A stretch of 16,285 nucleotides of DNA. It comes from Phanerodontia chrysosporium (taxonomy: Eukaryota > Basidiomycota > Agaricomycetes > Polyporales > Phanerochaetaceae). The DNA lies in NCBI GenBank assembly GCA_001910725.1, contig MJGA01000131.1:1-16285 (forward strand), in the 5' to 3' direction. Shown in pieces: positions 1-7,349 of this stretch. Every line of letters starts with the position of its first letter. Position 1 is the stretch's first letter. Both the position numbers and the translations under genes were made by a program. The notes under the pieces are model-generated. The model searched no databases. It had not been told where the DNA came from and saw only the letters and a list, made by a program, of their open reading frames with translations.

Positions 1-1938
1 CGTATCGCTCGCAGACCATGAGCCCCGCCGAGCGGAACTACGAGATCTGGGACCGTGAGATGCTTGCAATCATCGAAGCTCTCAAGGACTGGCGCCAGTT
101 CCTCGAAGGTCTCCCGGAGCCTTTTGAGATCTGGACCGATCATCAGAATCTCCAGTACTGGAAGACTGCGCAGAATCTCACGCGGCGACAAGCCCGTGGG
201 CCTCCTACCTCGCCGAGTACGACTTCCGCATCATCCACCGCCCGGCAAGACCATCTCCTCGCTGACCGCTCTCCCGGCCCTCCTCGCTGCAGTCTCGACG
301 GAAGACAATCGCTCGCAGTAGTATTGAAGCCAGAGCTGTTTAAGATAGCCGCCACGGCGCTTCGCAAACCCCTCCCCCTCGAGAAGCGCATTCGCGACTG
401 CTCCGAAAAGGAAAAGGAAGTCGCAGACGCCTGCAGATCTCCGGACCAAGGGGCCCCGCAAGCTGCGCAACGGCGTTCTCGAATGGGAAGAAGACAACGG
501 CCTTCTGTACTACCATGGGAAAGTCTAGTCCGAACAGTGCCGCGCTGCGCAACGACGTCATCAAGTCTTGCCACGACGCGCCGACTGCCGGACACCCTGG
601 GAAGCACACCACCCTCGAGTTGGTCTCTCGGTACTATTGGTGGCCGCGCATCTCCGCCGACGTTAGCCGCTACGTGCTCGGCTGCGATCAATGCCAACGG
701 TACAAGTCCGCCCCGCATCCGAAAGCCACCCTACAGCCCCACGACGTCCCTTCAGGGCCTGGGAACACGTCGGCGTGGATCTCATCACGCAGCTCCCACG
801 CGACGCCAAGACCAAGAAGGACTCGATCGCGGTCTACGTGGACCACTATTCGGATCAGTGCCACCTTGTGCCGGTCGACTCGACGATCACCGCTGCCGGC
901 ATGGGCGACGTCCACTACACGGACATCTTCCGCCTCCACGGCCTCCCAGCAAGATCTTCTCCGATCGGGACCCCAGTTTGCAGCCAGTACATGCGAGCGC
1001 TGTACAAGCGCCTCGGCATCGCTACGGTCTCACCACGGCTATCACCCGAAGGCAACGGCAAGGTCGAGCGCAAGAACCAGGAAGTCGAGAAATTCCTGCG
1101 TCTCTTCGTCTCCCAGCGCCAAGACGACTGGGTCGATTGGCTCCCGATGGCCGAGTTCACCCTGAACTCACACGTGTCTAGTGCTACCGAGCGCACGCCC
1201 TTCGAGATTGTTTACGGCTACACGGACTTCACGATCCCGGCCGGCAAACACACCAAGGTTCCCGCCCTGATGAGCGCCTAGACCGCATGGCTCACGTTCG
1301 CAAAGAGGCCGAAGCTGCCCTGCGCCTAACCAAAGCCCGCATGAAAGAAGAGTACGAGGCCGCGAAGAAACGCGCCCACTCCTTCAAAGTCGGCGATCAG
1401 GTTTGGCTCAGCACGAAGGACCTCAGCATCGATCAGCCTCGCCCAAGCTCGGCCCCCGCCAGCTGGGTCCGTTTAAGGTTCTGGAAAAGATCGGCGATCT
1501 GGACTATCGGCTCGAGCTCCCGAGCTGGCTGAAAATCCACCCGGTTTTCCATGTCAACCGCCTCAGCCCGTGGCACGATCAGGGTCGAGAAGCCCTGCCT
1601 CCCAAACCTGTCAAGGTTGCCGGCGAAGAAGAATACGTCGTCGAGAAGTCCTCGACAGCCGCATATACCGCCGCCAACTGCAGTACAAGGTCCGCTGGAA
1701 AGGCTACGGCCAAGCCGGCGACACGTGGGAAAAGGCAGACAACCTCAAGCACGCCAAGGCCCTGGTCAACAAATTCCATCGCGAAAATCCGGAAGCGCCC
1801 CGCAAGCTCGCTGCCACCGCCTTCGAAGCCCTTGCCGCCTCTTTTCGCCCGTTCGTCACCGAAGTCGACGTCTCTCTCCTTCCTGCCTCCGATCGCGCTA
1901 AGGCCGATCTCGATTGGGAGGAGGGGCGCCACATCTGA
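1..1938 (+). pseudogene. Gypsy polyprotein remnant: RNase H, integrase, chromodomain
   Basis: The reading frame is open at the left edge with RNase H ([10 protein letters not shown] near 133-162). Integrase follows: zinc-binding His codons at 572 and 593, Cys codons at 683 and 692; core acidic residues at 778 (GVDLIT), 963 (FSDRDP) and 1066 (KVERKNQE), with about 34 residues between the last two as expected for D,D(35)E. A GPY/F-like block (LGPFKVLEKIGDLDYRLELP) spans about 1460-1530. The chromodomain lies at about 1630-1790 with Tyr/Trp cage positions in EYVVEK, VRWKGY and DTWEKADNL. The frame ends with TGA at 1936-1938. Frame changes are visible near 197, 243, 748, 947, 973, 1267, 1437 and 1647, so no intact polyprotein can be made as written. 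Some or all may be sequence error, given the same kind of break in the host genes. Confidence 0.9.
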
Positions 1939-1963
1939 CGACCTCGCGAGGACGCTCGGTTTT

Positions 1964-1972
1964 AGGAGGGGG
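1964..1972 (+). other. Polypurine tract of the chromovirus
   Basis: A nine-base purine run (AGGAGGGGG) sits three bases before the TGTCAC start of the LTR and 25 bases after the polyprotein stop. This is the expected place of the plus-strand primer for reverse transcription in LTR retrotransposons and fixes the left border of the LTR. Confidence 0.75.
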
Positions 1973-2280
1973 TAATGTCACGGATGTGACGGTGCTGCCC
2001 TATTTTTCGCCGATTTTTGGCTATTTTCCTCGATTAATCCAACGGGCGAGCAGCCCTCGCGCCGTCTGGAGTCTAGCCGCCCACACTCAGCGCCTGGCCA
2101 CTCAGCGCCAGCGCCCTGATGGCGCATCACCCCTAGACGCCAGCGCATCCCGCTGCGCGCTCAGACACTGCCCGGATCACCGGTCTGCCTTGCAACCGGT
2201 TCCCCGGATCGCCGAGGAGGCACTGTCATCCCTGATGACTCCCCTCGCCGAGACACGCCGAGCTGATCAGCCTGATGACA

Positions 2281-2380
2281 CAGCCTCGGCCCGACGCAGC
2301 CTCGAACACTGCCAGCTGACACAGCCTCGTGACATAGCCCCGCACAGCCGGCTCGCCGCGCAGCCCGCGTCGCAGCCTCG
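2281..2380 (+). repeat. Four CAGCCTCG octamers in LTR U3
   Basis: The octamer CAGCCTCG occurs at 2281-2288, 2297-2304, 2322-2329 and 2373-2380, each preceded by GACA, GACG or GTCG. The cluster ends about 60 bp upstream of the LTR TATA box, the usual position for U3 activator sites. That it binds a factor is inference. Confidence 0.5.
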
Positions 2381-2441
2381 CTGGCTATGCAGCGCTGCCC
2401 TCAGCTTAGGTAATCGTAAGCCTGCCCTAAAGACTCTGTAG

Positions 2442-2448
2442 TATATAA
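2442..2448 (+). promoter_or_regulatory. TATA box of the retrotransposon LTR
   Basis: TATATAA in a GC-rich LTR about 470 bp after its start. Transcription would start some 25-35 bp further on, near 2475, close to a nine-base inverted repeat (CCTGTCCGT at 2466-2474, partner at 2496-2504). Confidence 0.55.
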
Positions 2449-2485
2449 GGGTAGCATCCCTCGCTCCTGTCCGTCATCTCGACCT

Positions 2486-2561
2486 CTTGGTCAATACGGA
2501 CAGGTAAGCCCAGCTTGTATAGTAGAATAGTTGCTAATGTTAACTTGGTCAATACGGACAG
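2486..2561 (+). repeat. 18-bp direct repeat flanking an intron-like segment in the LTR
   Basis: The same 18 bases (CTTGGTCAATACGGACAG) occur at 2486-2503 and 2544-2561, a period of 58 bp. The first copy is followed at once by GTAAGC and the second ends with ACAG, with TTGCTAAT between them as a possible branch site. The interval 2504-2561 therefore has all marks of a 58-nt fungal intron, and its removal would have the same product as deletion of one repeat unit. Splicing is inferred, not shown. Confidence 0.7.
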
Positions 2562-2590
2562 CTGAACAAGTTGTACGTCGCTGCGTGACT

Positions 2591-2888
2591 CGCTCCGCCG
2601 CGCCTCGTCGGTCGTCCTCCCCATTTGCCCTCCCTCGTGCGGCGTTGAGCCCTTGCTCCGCAACAAAAGGTAGGTGGAGGCGACGGGCCTTACTCTCTAT
2701 GGCAATTCATCAAGATCCTGATGGCAGTTCTCCGACAAAAGGTCCGGACATCTGTGTCTAAATGTCACCGCGCGTTAGGCTTATGGGTTGGACGCGCGAG
2801 CTAGGTGGCTCCGTTGTCACGCCTACACAGCCACGCCTCTAGACACGACACTGTCCCTAAATTCTTATGGGAAGTCACCCAATGGGTG
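2591..2888. other. No gene recognised between LTR and solo LTR
   Basis: GC-rich flank without a convincing reading frame. The only structure I note is CACCC-AAT-GGGTG at 2876-2888, a short inverted repeat just before the next LTR-like segment. Confidence 0.4.
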
Positions 2889-3091
2889 TGTAACCCCGCC
2901 GCTTCCGCTTTGGGCTTACTACCCATTTTGGTATGCTTACATAATCACGTTCTCTTCCTCTTGTCGCCCCCGTTTTCCCTCTTTCTTTAGTTCCCCCATG
3001 TACTAGACACTAGATCTCACTATACAGAGCCCGTTCCTGCTCTGTCGTCCGCTCCGAGTGATTTACCGCCCCACGCCGGGGCGGGTTTACA
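2889..3091 (+). repeat. Probable solo LTR, about 203 bp
   Basis: The segment starts TGTAACCCCGCC and ends GGGGCGGGTTTACA; read from the other strand the end is TGTAAACCCGCCCC, so the two termini are imperfect inverted repeats with canonical TG...CA ends. Its length fits short LTRs of the Copia or small Gypsy type. The inside is pyrimidine-rich and holds no coding region. I see no clean five-base target duplication (GGGTG before, TGGCA after), and no element body on either side, so it could be a solo LTR whose flanks have drifted. Orientation is not certain. Confidence 0.5.
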
Positions 3092-3415
3092 TGGCACTAA
3101 TGGGAATGGGCGTAACGGTGTCAGTGGTATGCTGTGCGAGACGCTTGCCTCCGCGGCGCCATAGGTAGTCCAGGTCTGCAAATTGGAACCGGGGGAAATG
3201 ACGTGGTCAATTTGAACGTACATATTATTTACTTTAGATCTATACAATATGCCTGTTTAGCTGACTGCGGTTACTGCGCTGGAATAACAGTTTTGTATTT
3301 TCGAACCCGCTGCGTACGTCTTTTTAATTATATTTTCTCCGGTTTTTCCTGCAGGTCAATCGTAGGTCGGCGTCTAACCGTAGGTTACCCGGTCTTAGAT
3401 AATTAGTTGGCTGGG
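3092..3415. other. AT-richer intergenic stretch, nothing recognised
   Basis: No gene, tRNA or repeat could be supported here. Base composition is visibly more AT-rich than the genes on the right. Confidence 0.4.
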
Positions 3416-3697
3416 TCACCCAGTGAACTGAAGCGGCTCCGGCTCGCCGCTCAGCAGGCGCATGCGAGGCGTACCGTCCCTGATCAGGCATGATGCAATG
3501 CTCACAAGATGACCAGGCCCCGAGCAGCCGCGGAGCGTGCCCACGATCTTGATCCACGCAAGCACGAGCACCAGAAAGTCGCTGACAATGAGTGGTATCC
3601 TGGTAACATATACCACTACAAGTCTTTCGTGAGAAGCGACGTAGCGCTTGGAGCAGATGAACTTACGGCTAGAATAGCAGTCAGGATCGAGTGCGCT
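3416..3697 (-). pseudogene. Relic of a DUF6533-like transmembrane protein gene
   Basis: On the minus strand a 51-nt intron (3616-3666, GTAAGT...TTGTAG) joins two pieces that give one hydrophobic stretch, ILTAILA followed by VVYVTRIPLIVSDFLVLVLA, then WIK and, further on, LIRDGT. This pattern of a transmembrane helix ending in WIK and followed about 25 residues later by L(I/L)RDGT resembles the multi-spanning DUF6533 proteins that are abundant in Agaricomycetes. After RDGT the sequence turns polar and stops at about 3416, and an in-frame stop lies just upstream of the first piece, so the helices expected on both sides are missing. I take it for a truncated copy. Family assignment is from memory of the motif and is moderate. 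Confidence 0.45.
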
Positions 3698-5024
3698 TAG
3701 CGGGGGAAGAAGAGACAAAGTCCCATACAGGCTCAGGTGTGATCGTGAATGGGGCGAGACACCGCGGCGCCGAGGGGCGGTGACGGGATGGTTCGGGCTA
3801 CTGGCGTTGAACAACCTCTGGTGATGTGCGCGTATCAAGCTGCTGGTGAGACGCTGGCTCAGAGTATTCCTTACAGCATTGCTTCGCCGGCCAAAATGTA
3901 GTCTATAGAGTTTAGATGCCCGCATACAGTGTGAGTAAATGTTTACTGCAGGCCCCAGTGGGTTTGGGGTCTTTCACCTAGGGGCCTCGACACTCCAATG
4001 CCTAAAAGGCAGGAGACATGCTGAGAGAGCTACTGTGTCAGATGGCCCCTCGCAGTCAACTTTTGAGTGAACTAGACGAGGGAATTGCAAAAGCAGTGAC
4101 CTAACGGTTGCGGAGGGAAAAGGAGGCTCGGGCGTCTTCGCCATCGTGGCGTACGGCATTCGCCGGATGAGGGCGATGCAGACGCCGGGTCTCCGGAACT
4201 TGTGCGTCGTCCTGATTTCACAACGTCGCAAGCATTGGCCCTTGTTTCTCAGCTTCAACATCCTATCTGAATGACATTCAATCTTCGAAACCTGCTAAAA
4301 ATGAACGGTCTCAATGTCCGGATAGTGCTTGAATCCCGTCGCAGACTCACTGAAAATTGAGGGCCAGTGGCGTACAGATGGCACTTTACCTCTTTGTCGA
4401 GTACAAATCTGGATGAAATGATACTTCCTGCCGATTAGCACGACGTTCACAACATCTCGCTACTGCCAATGTCAAAAACCGCGCATCAAAAGGTGCCCGT
4501 GCTGCTCTGCGCTCCGTGATGCCACGCCGGCGTCTTGTAACCGTGGAGTGCTTGACTTTGCGGGGGAGCCTGAAGGAGGTTGGAATCGCAGCGGGTAGTT
4601 CTTAGAAGTTCAGCCGGGAAATGAATGATGGTTTTTCTGAGCAAGAGACCAAATCATCCCCTGATGGTAATCCCTTATGTTCGCCTGGTTCCACAGCAGG
4701 ACCTTGTATTATGGGTCAAGATCGAGGACTTTGGATAGTGCGACTCCTTCTAATTCGCAAAATTACCACCCACCTTGCTATTGCCCAGTGACCTGCGACC
4801 GCTCTTGGCAACGGTCTGACGTTGATGAAGATTGTTGCACAGAAAGCGACGGTGCATAAGACAGACGGGTATATGAACAATCGAGGAGTAAGGTGTTGGG
4901 ATGCAAGAGTGCACATGGTTGTATAGATAACGCAGACGCATACTTGGGGTGACAGTAAGAAAGTGCTGAGTAGGGGTTGACGAAAGCCGTTAACTTGTCC
5001 TTCTCCTGACACAGCAGCAGATGG
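3698..5024. other. Gene-poor stretch, nothing recognised
   Basis: About 1.3 kb without a recognisable gene. A 95-codon minus-strand frame from an ATG at 4261 to 3974 is basic and Cys-containing but matches no family I know and shows no conserved intron pattern. It may be remains of older repeats. Confidence 0.4.
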
Positions 5025-6070
5025 TTAGTGCTTCAAGTTCTTCCTGCGCTTGCGATGAATTTCAGGGCGTCCAGAATGATCTATGGCATGTTAGCTGCCG
5101 ATAAAATTTAATCCAGGTTAAACGACGTACCCGCTGCACATCTTCGGATCGCCTTCTCTTTCGCTCTTCTTCATGTGCGCTATATAATGGTCCAGGATGC
5201 GCTCTTGCGAAGGAACCTTCCAGGCCGTCTTGTGAGCCCGGAGGGAGATACTCTTCAAAGTGGGAACCTCGGGAAGACCATCGATTAGCGAAGTCGTTGC
5301 AACCCACTGCGCCTCCTTGACCAGCCGGCTGGCTTCTTTCAGCGCAGCCAGCAGAAGCACAGTGTTGGGCAAGACTCAGCGAGAGTGTACATCTCCGCCT
5401 CTGACTCATGTGGCTCGAACGGGCGAGCGCAGCAAGGAAAGTAATCCTCGAGTCCTACGACCTCCGCGTAGCGTTTCTTTGCTGACATCACGAGATTTCG
5501 CGCTGTATGCAAAGATGCGTAGGCCCGAACTGTCTGCGGTCCCCAACCGATCGTCGGCACCTTAGGTATCCAAATGTCCGTCGCGAATGATGACCCTAGG
5601 AACGAATTTCCTCGATCCGTTTCCAGGGTGGTACGGATAAACTGAACACATCTCAGTTGGAAATCCATCTCTGCTAGGAGATAGTGCTTACCTGCCAATG
5701 CCGTCAGGAATAAAAGATATGGCTAGGGTACCTCCGATGGCACGCAAGGCTATATCTCTAATTGTGAATACTGCAATCAAAGTGCGTAAAGTATCATGTT
5801 CCGAGTCGGATGCGCTGACCTGTAATAGTAAAATGGCGTTTAGCCTGAAGTAGATGGCACGCTGTAGGAGAGACGTACCTCGGTTGTCTCCGACAGTAGA
5901 GAGGAAGCGAGAGCGTTTTCAAGATGCTCTTGAATCGCGAATTCTACGATGAGAATCAGGAGCTCTAGAGGTAGCTCAGGAGATTTAGGCTGTCTCGCGT
6001 AGTTAAGACTCCGCGTAAGGTCATAAATAGCGTACGTACAGCATATACGGATACGGAGTGATCTGGGCAT
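5025..6070 (-). CDS. F-box-like protein, spliced, frame broken once
   Basis: The gene starts at ATG 6068-6070. Residues about 31-58 (ELPLELLILIVEFAIQEHLE and the following leucine-rich bases) resemble the F-box-like N-terminus common in Agaricomycete proteins. Introns seen: 5820-5878 (GTACGT...TTACAG), probably a 50-nt one near 5648-5697 (GTAAGC...GTTCAG), and 5081-5130 (GTACGT, branch GCTAAC, CATAG). The last exon ends with TAA at 5025-5027 after a basic tail (RKRRKNLKH). The middle part has IWIPKV and LAESCPNTV-like text, reminiscent of the 'LWL...LLEACPNL' spacing of these families. At the GGG of 5367-5369 the frame breaks; one more G would join the two halves. The phase at the second intron does not fit either, so the exon model is tentative. 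Function beyond a possible SCF-ligase adaptor role cannot be given. Confidence 0.45.
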
Positions 6071-6200
6071 TCGAGTTCACCGAGGATGATGTCTAGTTCT
6101 CCGCGTCTCGTGGGCTGGAATACACAAACGGTGACGACACGCTCAATTCCACCCCTAATGAGACGTCCCGCTGTATCAAAGAGAGATTGTTCAGACTGAA

Positions 6201-6651
6201 CTAAGGTGAAAAGGATTCTCTTTGCTTACAGATTGTGATAGTTGCCGTCCCATGAACTGCGATGTCCGTGACCGCACTTCTTCGGAAAAGCCAGTGCAGA
6301 GAGGGTACCGCTGCACACTCTCCCAGCCAAAAGAAGCTGTTAATCGACGTTAATAGGCATTGAAGTATTAGACACACGGACTCACAGTATAGTCAAGCCG
6401 ACGCCAGTGACCCAGTCGAGGGCAGTGGGAACGACCGCCCCATTCTTGAACGATGCAACGGTCTTCCAAGTGCCAAAGCTCAGAACCGAAACGGTGAATA
6501 TCATCCTATACCATGTAACTATCGGCGCGGGGCCACGGTCGTCCGGAGTGACGGCCGGCAAAGGCAACAAAGCCGCCTCGCCGGACGGATCCAGGACGTC
6601 CGCGTTCGAGGGCTCCCGCAAAGTGTCGCGGGTACGATGGCTGAGAGCCAT
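6201..6651 (-). CDS. Small two-exon membrane protein, about 133 aa
   Basis: Exon 1 runs from ATG 6649-6651 (G at +4) to 6386, intron 6337-6385 is 49 nt (GTGAGT, branch TTAACG or GATTAAC, CAG), and exon 2 ends at a TAG at 6201-6203. The protein begins polar (about 45 residues) and then has two hydrophobic stretches, one around WYRMIFTVSVLSFGTWKTVA and one crossing the intron (ALDWVTGVGLTIL then FFWLGE). The splice keeps the second helix intact, which argues that the intron is real. An in-frame ATG at 6867 would lengthen the N-terminus by 72 low-complexity residues; I prefer the shorter start. A second intron (6171-6229) could replace the exon 2 end, but the added exon would overlap the next gene. 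I do not recognise the family. Confidence 0.45.
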
Positions 6652-7349
6652 GGCTAGAGCGGAGGGGGGGGAGGGCTCAACAGGCATTGAGCGCTTTCCG
6701 ACTGCGGCCTTAAGTGCAAACTGCAAAGGGCCATGGGCGATGTCAGCGTCGAGCTTCTGCGCAGACAGCGCCCGGACACTGGCCCGCTCACTGCCACACT
6801 CCCAGTTTCCCATGGGGTTGACAGGGCGTCGCCGGTGCAGACACTCGGGAGGGCGATGATGCTGCATAGCAACAACACCGCTGTTGATTCTTCAAGACCT
6901 GTACCGGCACGGCCTGGGGCTTCGCAACAGCTGGCAATGTCAAGAGAAGTGCACAATCGACATAGCAGCATACTCCTCGCCTGGCACCGCGCCGGTGCAG
7001 CACGAAATGGGAATGTCTGTGAAGTTCGACTCGTCAGCCATACGTGAGGTGATTGGTCTCGGGCGATTTGAGAAGATAACGCACCAGGCAGTTAGCGTAT
7101 AAGACGCGAAGCGCCCTAAGCATCACTCATCCCCACCGATAGACAGAATGAATTATACCTGTATGTGTTCCGACTCGACAGCAAACTGAATATACACAAA
7201 GCAAAAGCAAAATCACGACTAGCATAATAAAAAGAACACTCTACAATACGAATATGTGCATAATAGTACACGGGGTTGGTATTCTCCTCATTTTGTTGAC
7301 TCCTCTATCGTAATCGCACATCGTCCGTGGGGCTTGTTCTTTAGCAGGG
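6652..7349. other. Intergenic: TPS2 3' flank and promoter of the small membrane gene
   Basis: No gene supported. The part at 7130-7320 is AT-rich and fits the 3' untranslated region and terminator of TPS2 (minus strand). An AATAAA at 7226-7231 lies on the plus strand, where I see no gene to use it. A short palindrome GCACCG-CGC-CGGTGC lies near 6986-7000. Confidence 0.4.

Larger units (their letters stand above)
1..2590 (+). mobile_element. Ty3/Gypsy chromovirus, 3' part (5' end outside window)
   Basis: The left edge cuts into a Ty3/Gypsy element. In order it shows the end of RNase H, the integrase (HHCC zinc finger, DDE core, GPY/F module), a C-terminal chromodomain, a polypurine tract and an LTR that begins TGTCACG. 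This gene order and the chromodomain place it among the chromoviruses. Gag, protease, most of reverse transcriptase, the primer binding site and the 5' LTR lie outside the window, so neither LTR-LTR divergence nor a target duplication can be read. The coding part is broken into about nine frame segments, yet within each segment there are almost no internal stops or signs of C-to-T mutation, so the breaks are small indels and not RIP. Confidence 0.93.
1976..2590 (+). repeat. 3' LTR of the chromovirus (about 615 bp)
   Basis: The LTR starts TGTCACG directly after the polypurine tract. The right border is placed at 2590 because CGTGACT at 2584-2590 mirrors the start (inverse of TGTCACG with one mismatch at the outermost base). 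It holds a U3 with repeated octamers, a TATA box at 2442, and an R/U5 part with a hairpin and a direct repeat. The left border is firm; the right border is an inference from the short inverted terminus, because no second LTR is available for comparison. The first 15 bases (GTCAC and GTGAC around GGAT) also form a small inverted repeat. Confidence 0.65.

Noticed and set aside
1..1938. Repeat-induced point mutation as cause of the broken retroelement
   Set aside because: The sequence remains GC-rich and the breaks are indels; no excess of TA-rich stop codons is visible.
3295..3315. Minus-strand GGGTTCGAA resembling a tRNA T-loop
   Set aside because: No matching acceptor, D or anticodon stems around it.
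5965..6170. Third exon for the small membrane gene
   Set aside because: Splice sites at 6229 and 6171 are good and the frame is open to 5965, but it would overlap the start of the F-box-like gene on the same strand and adds no recognisable segment.
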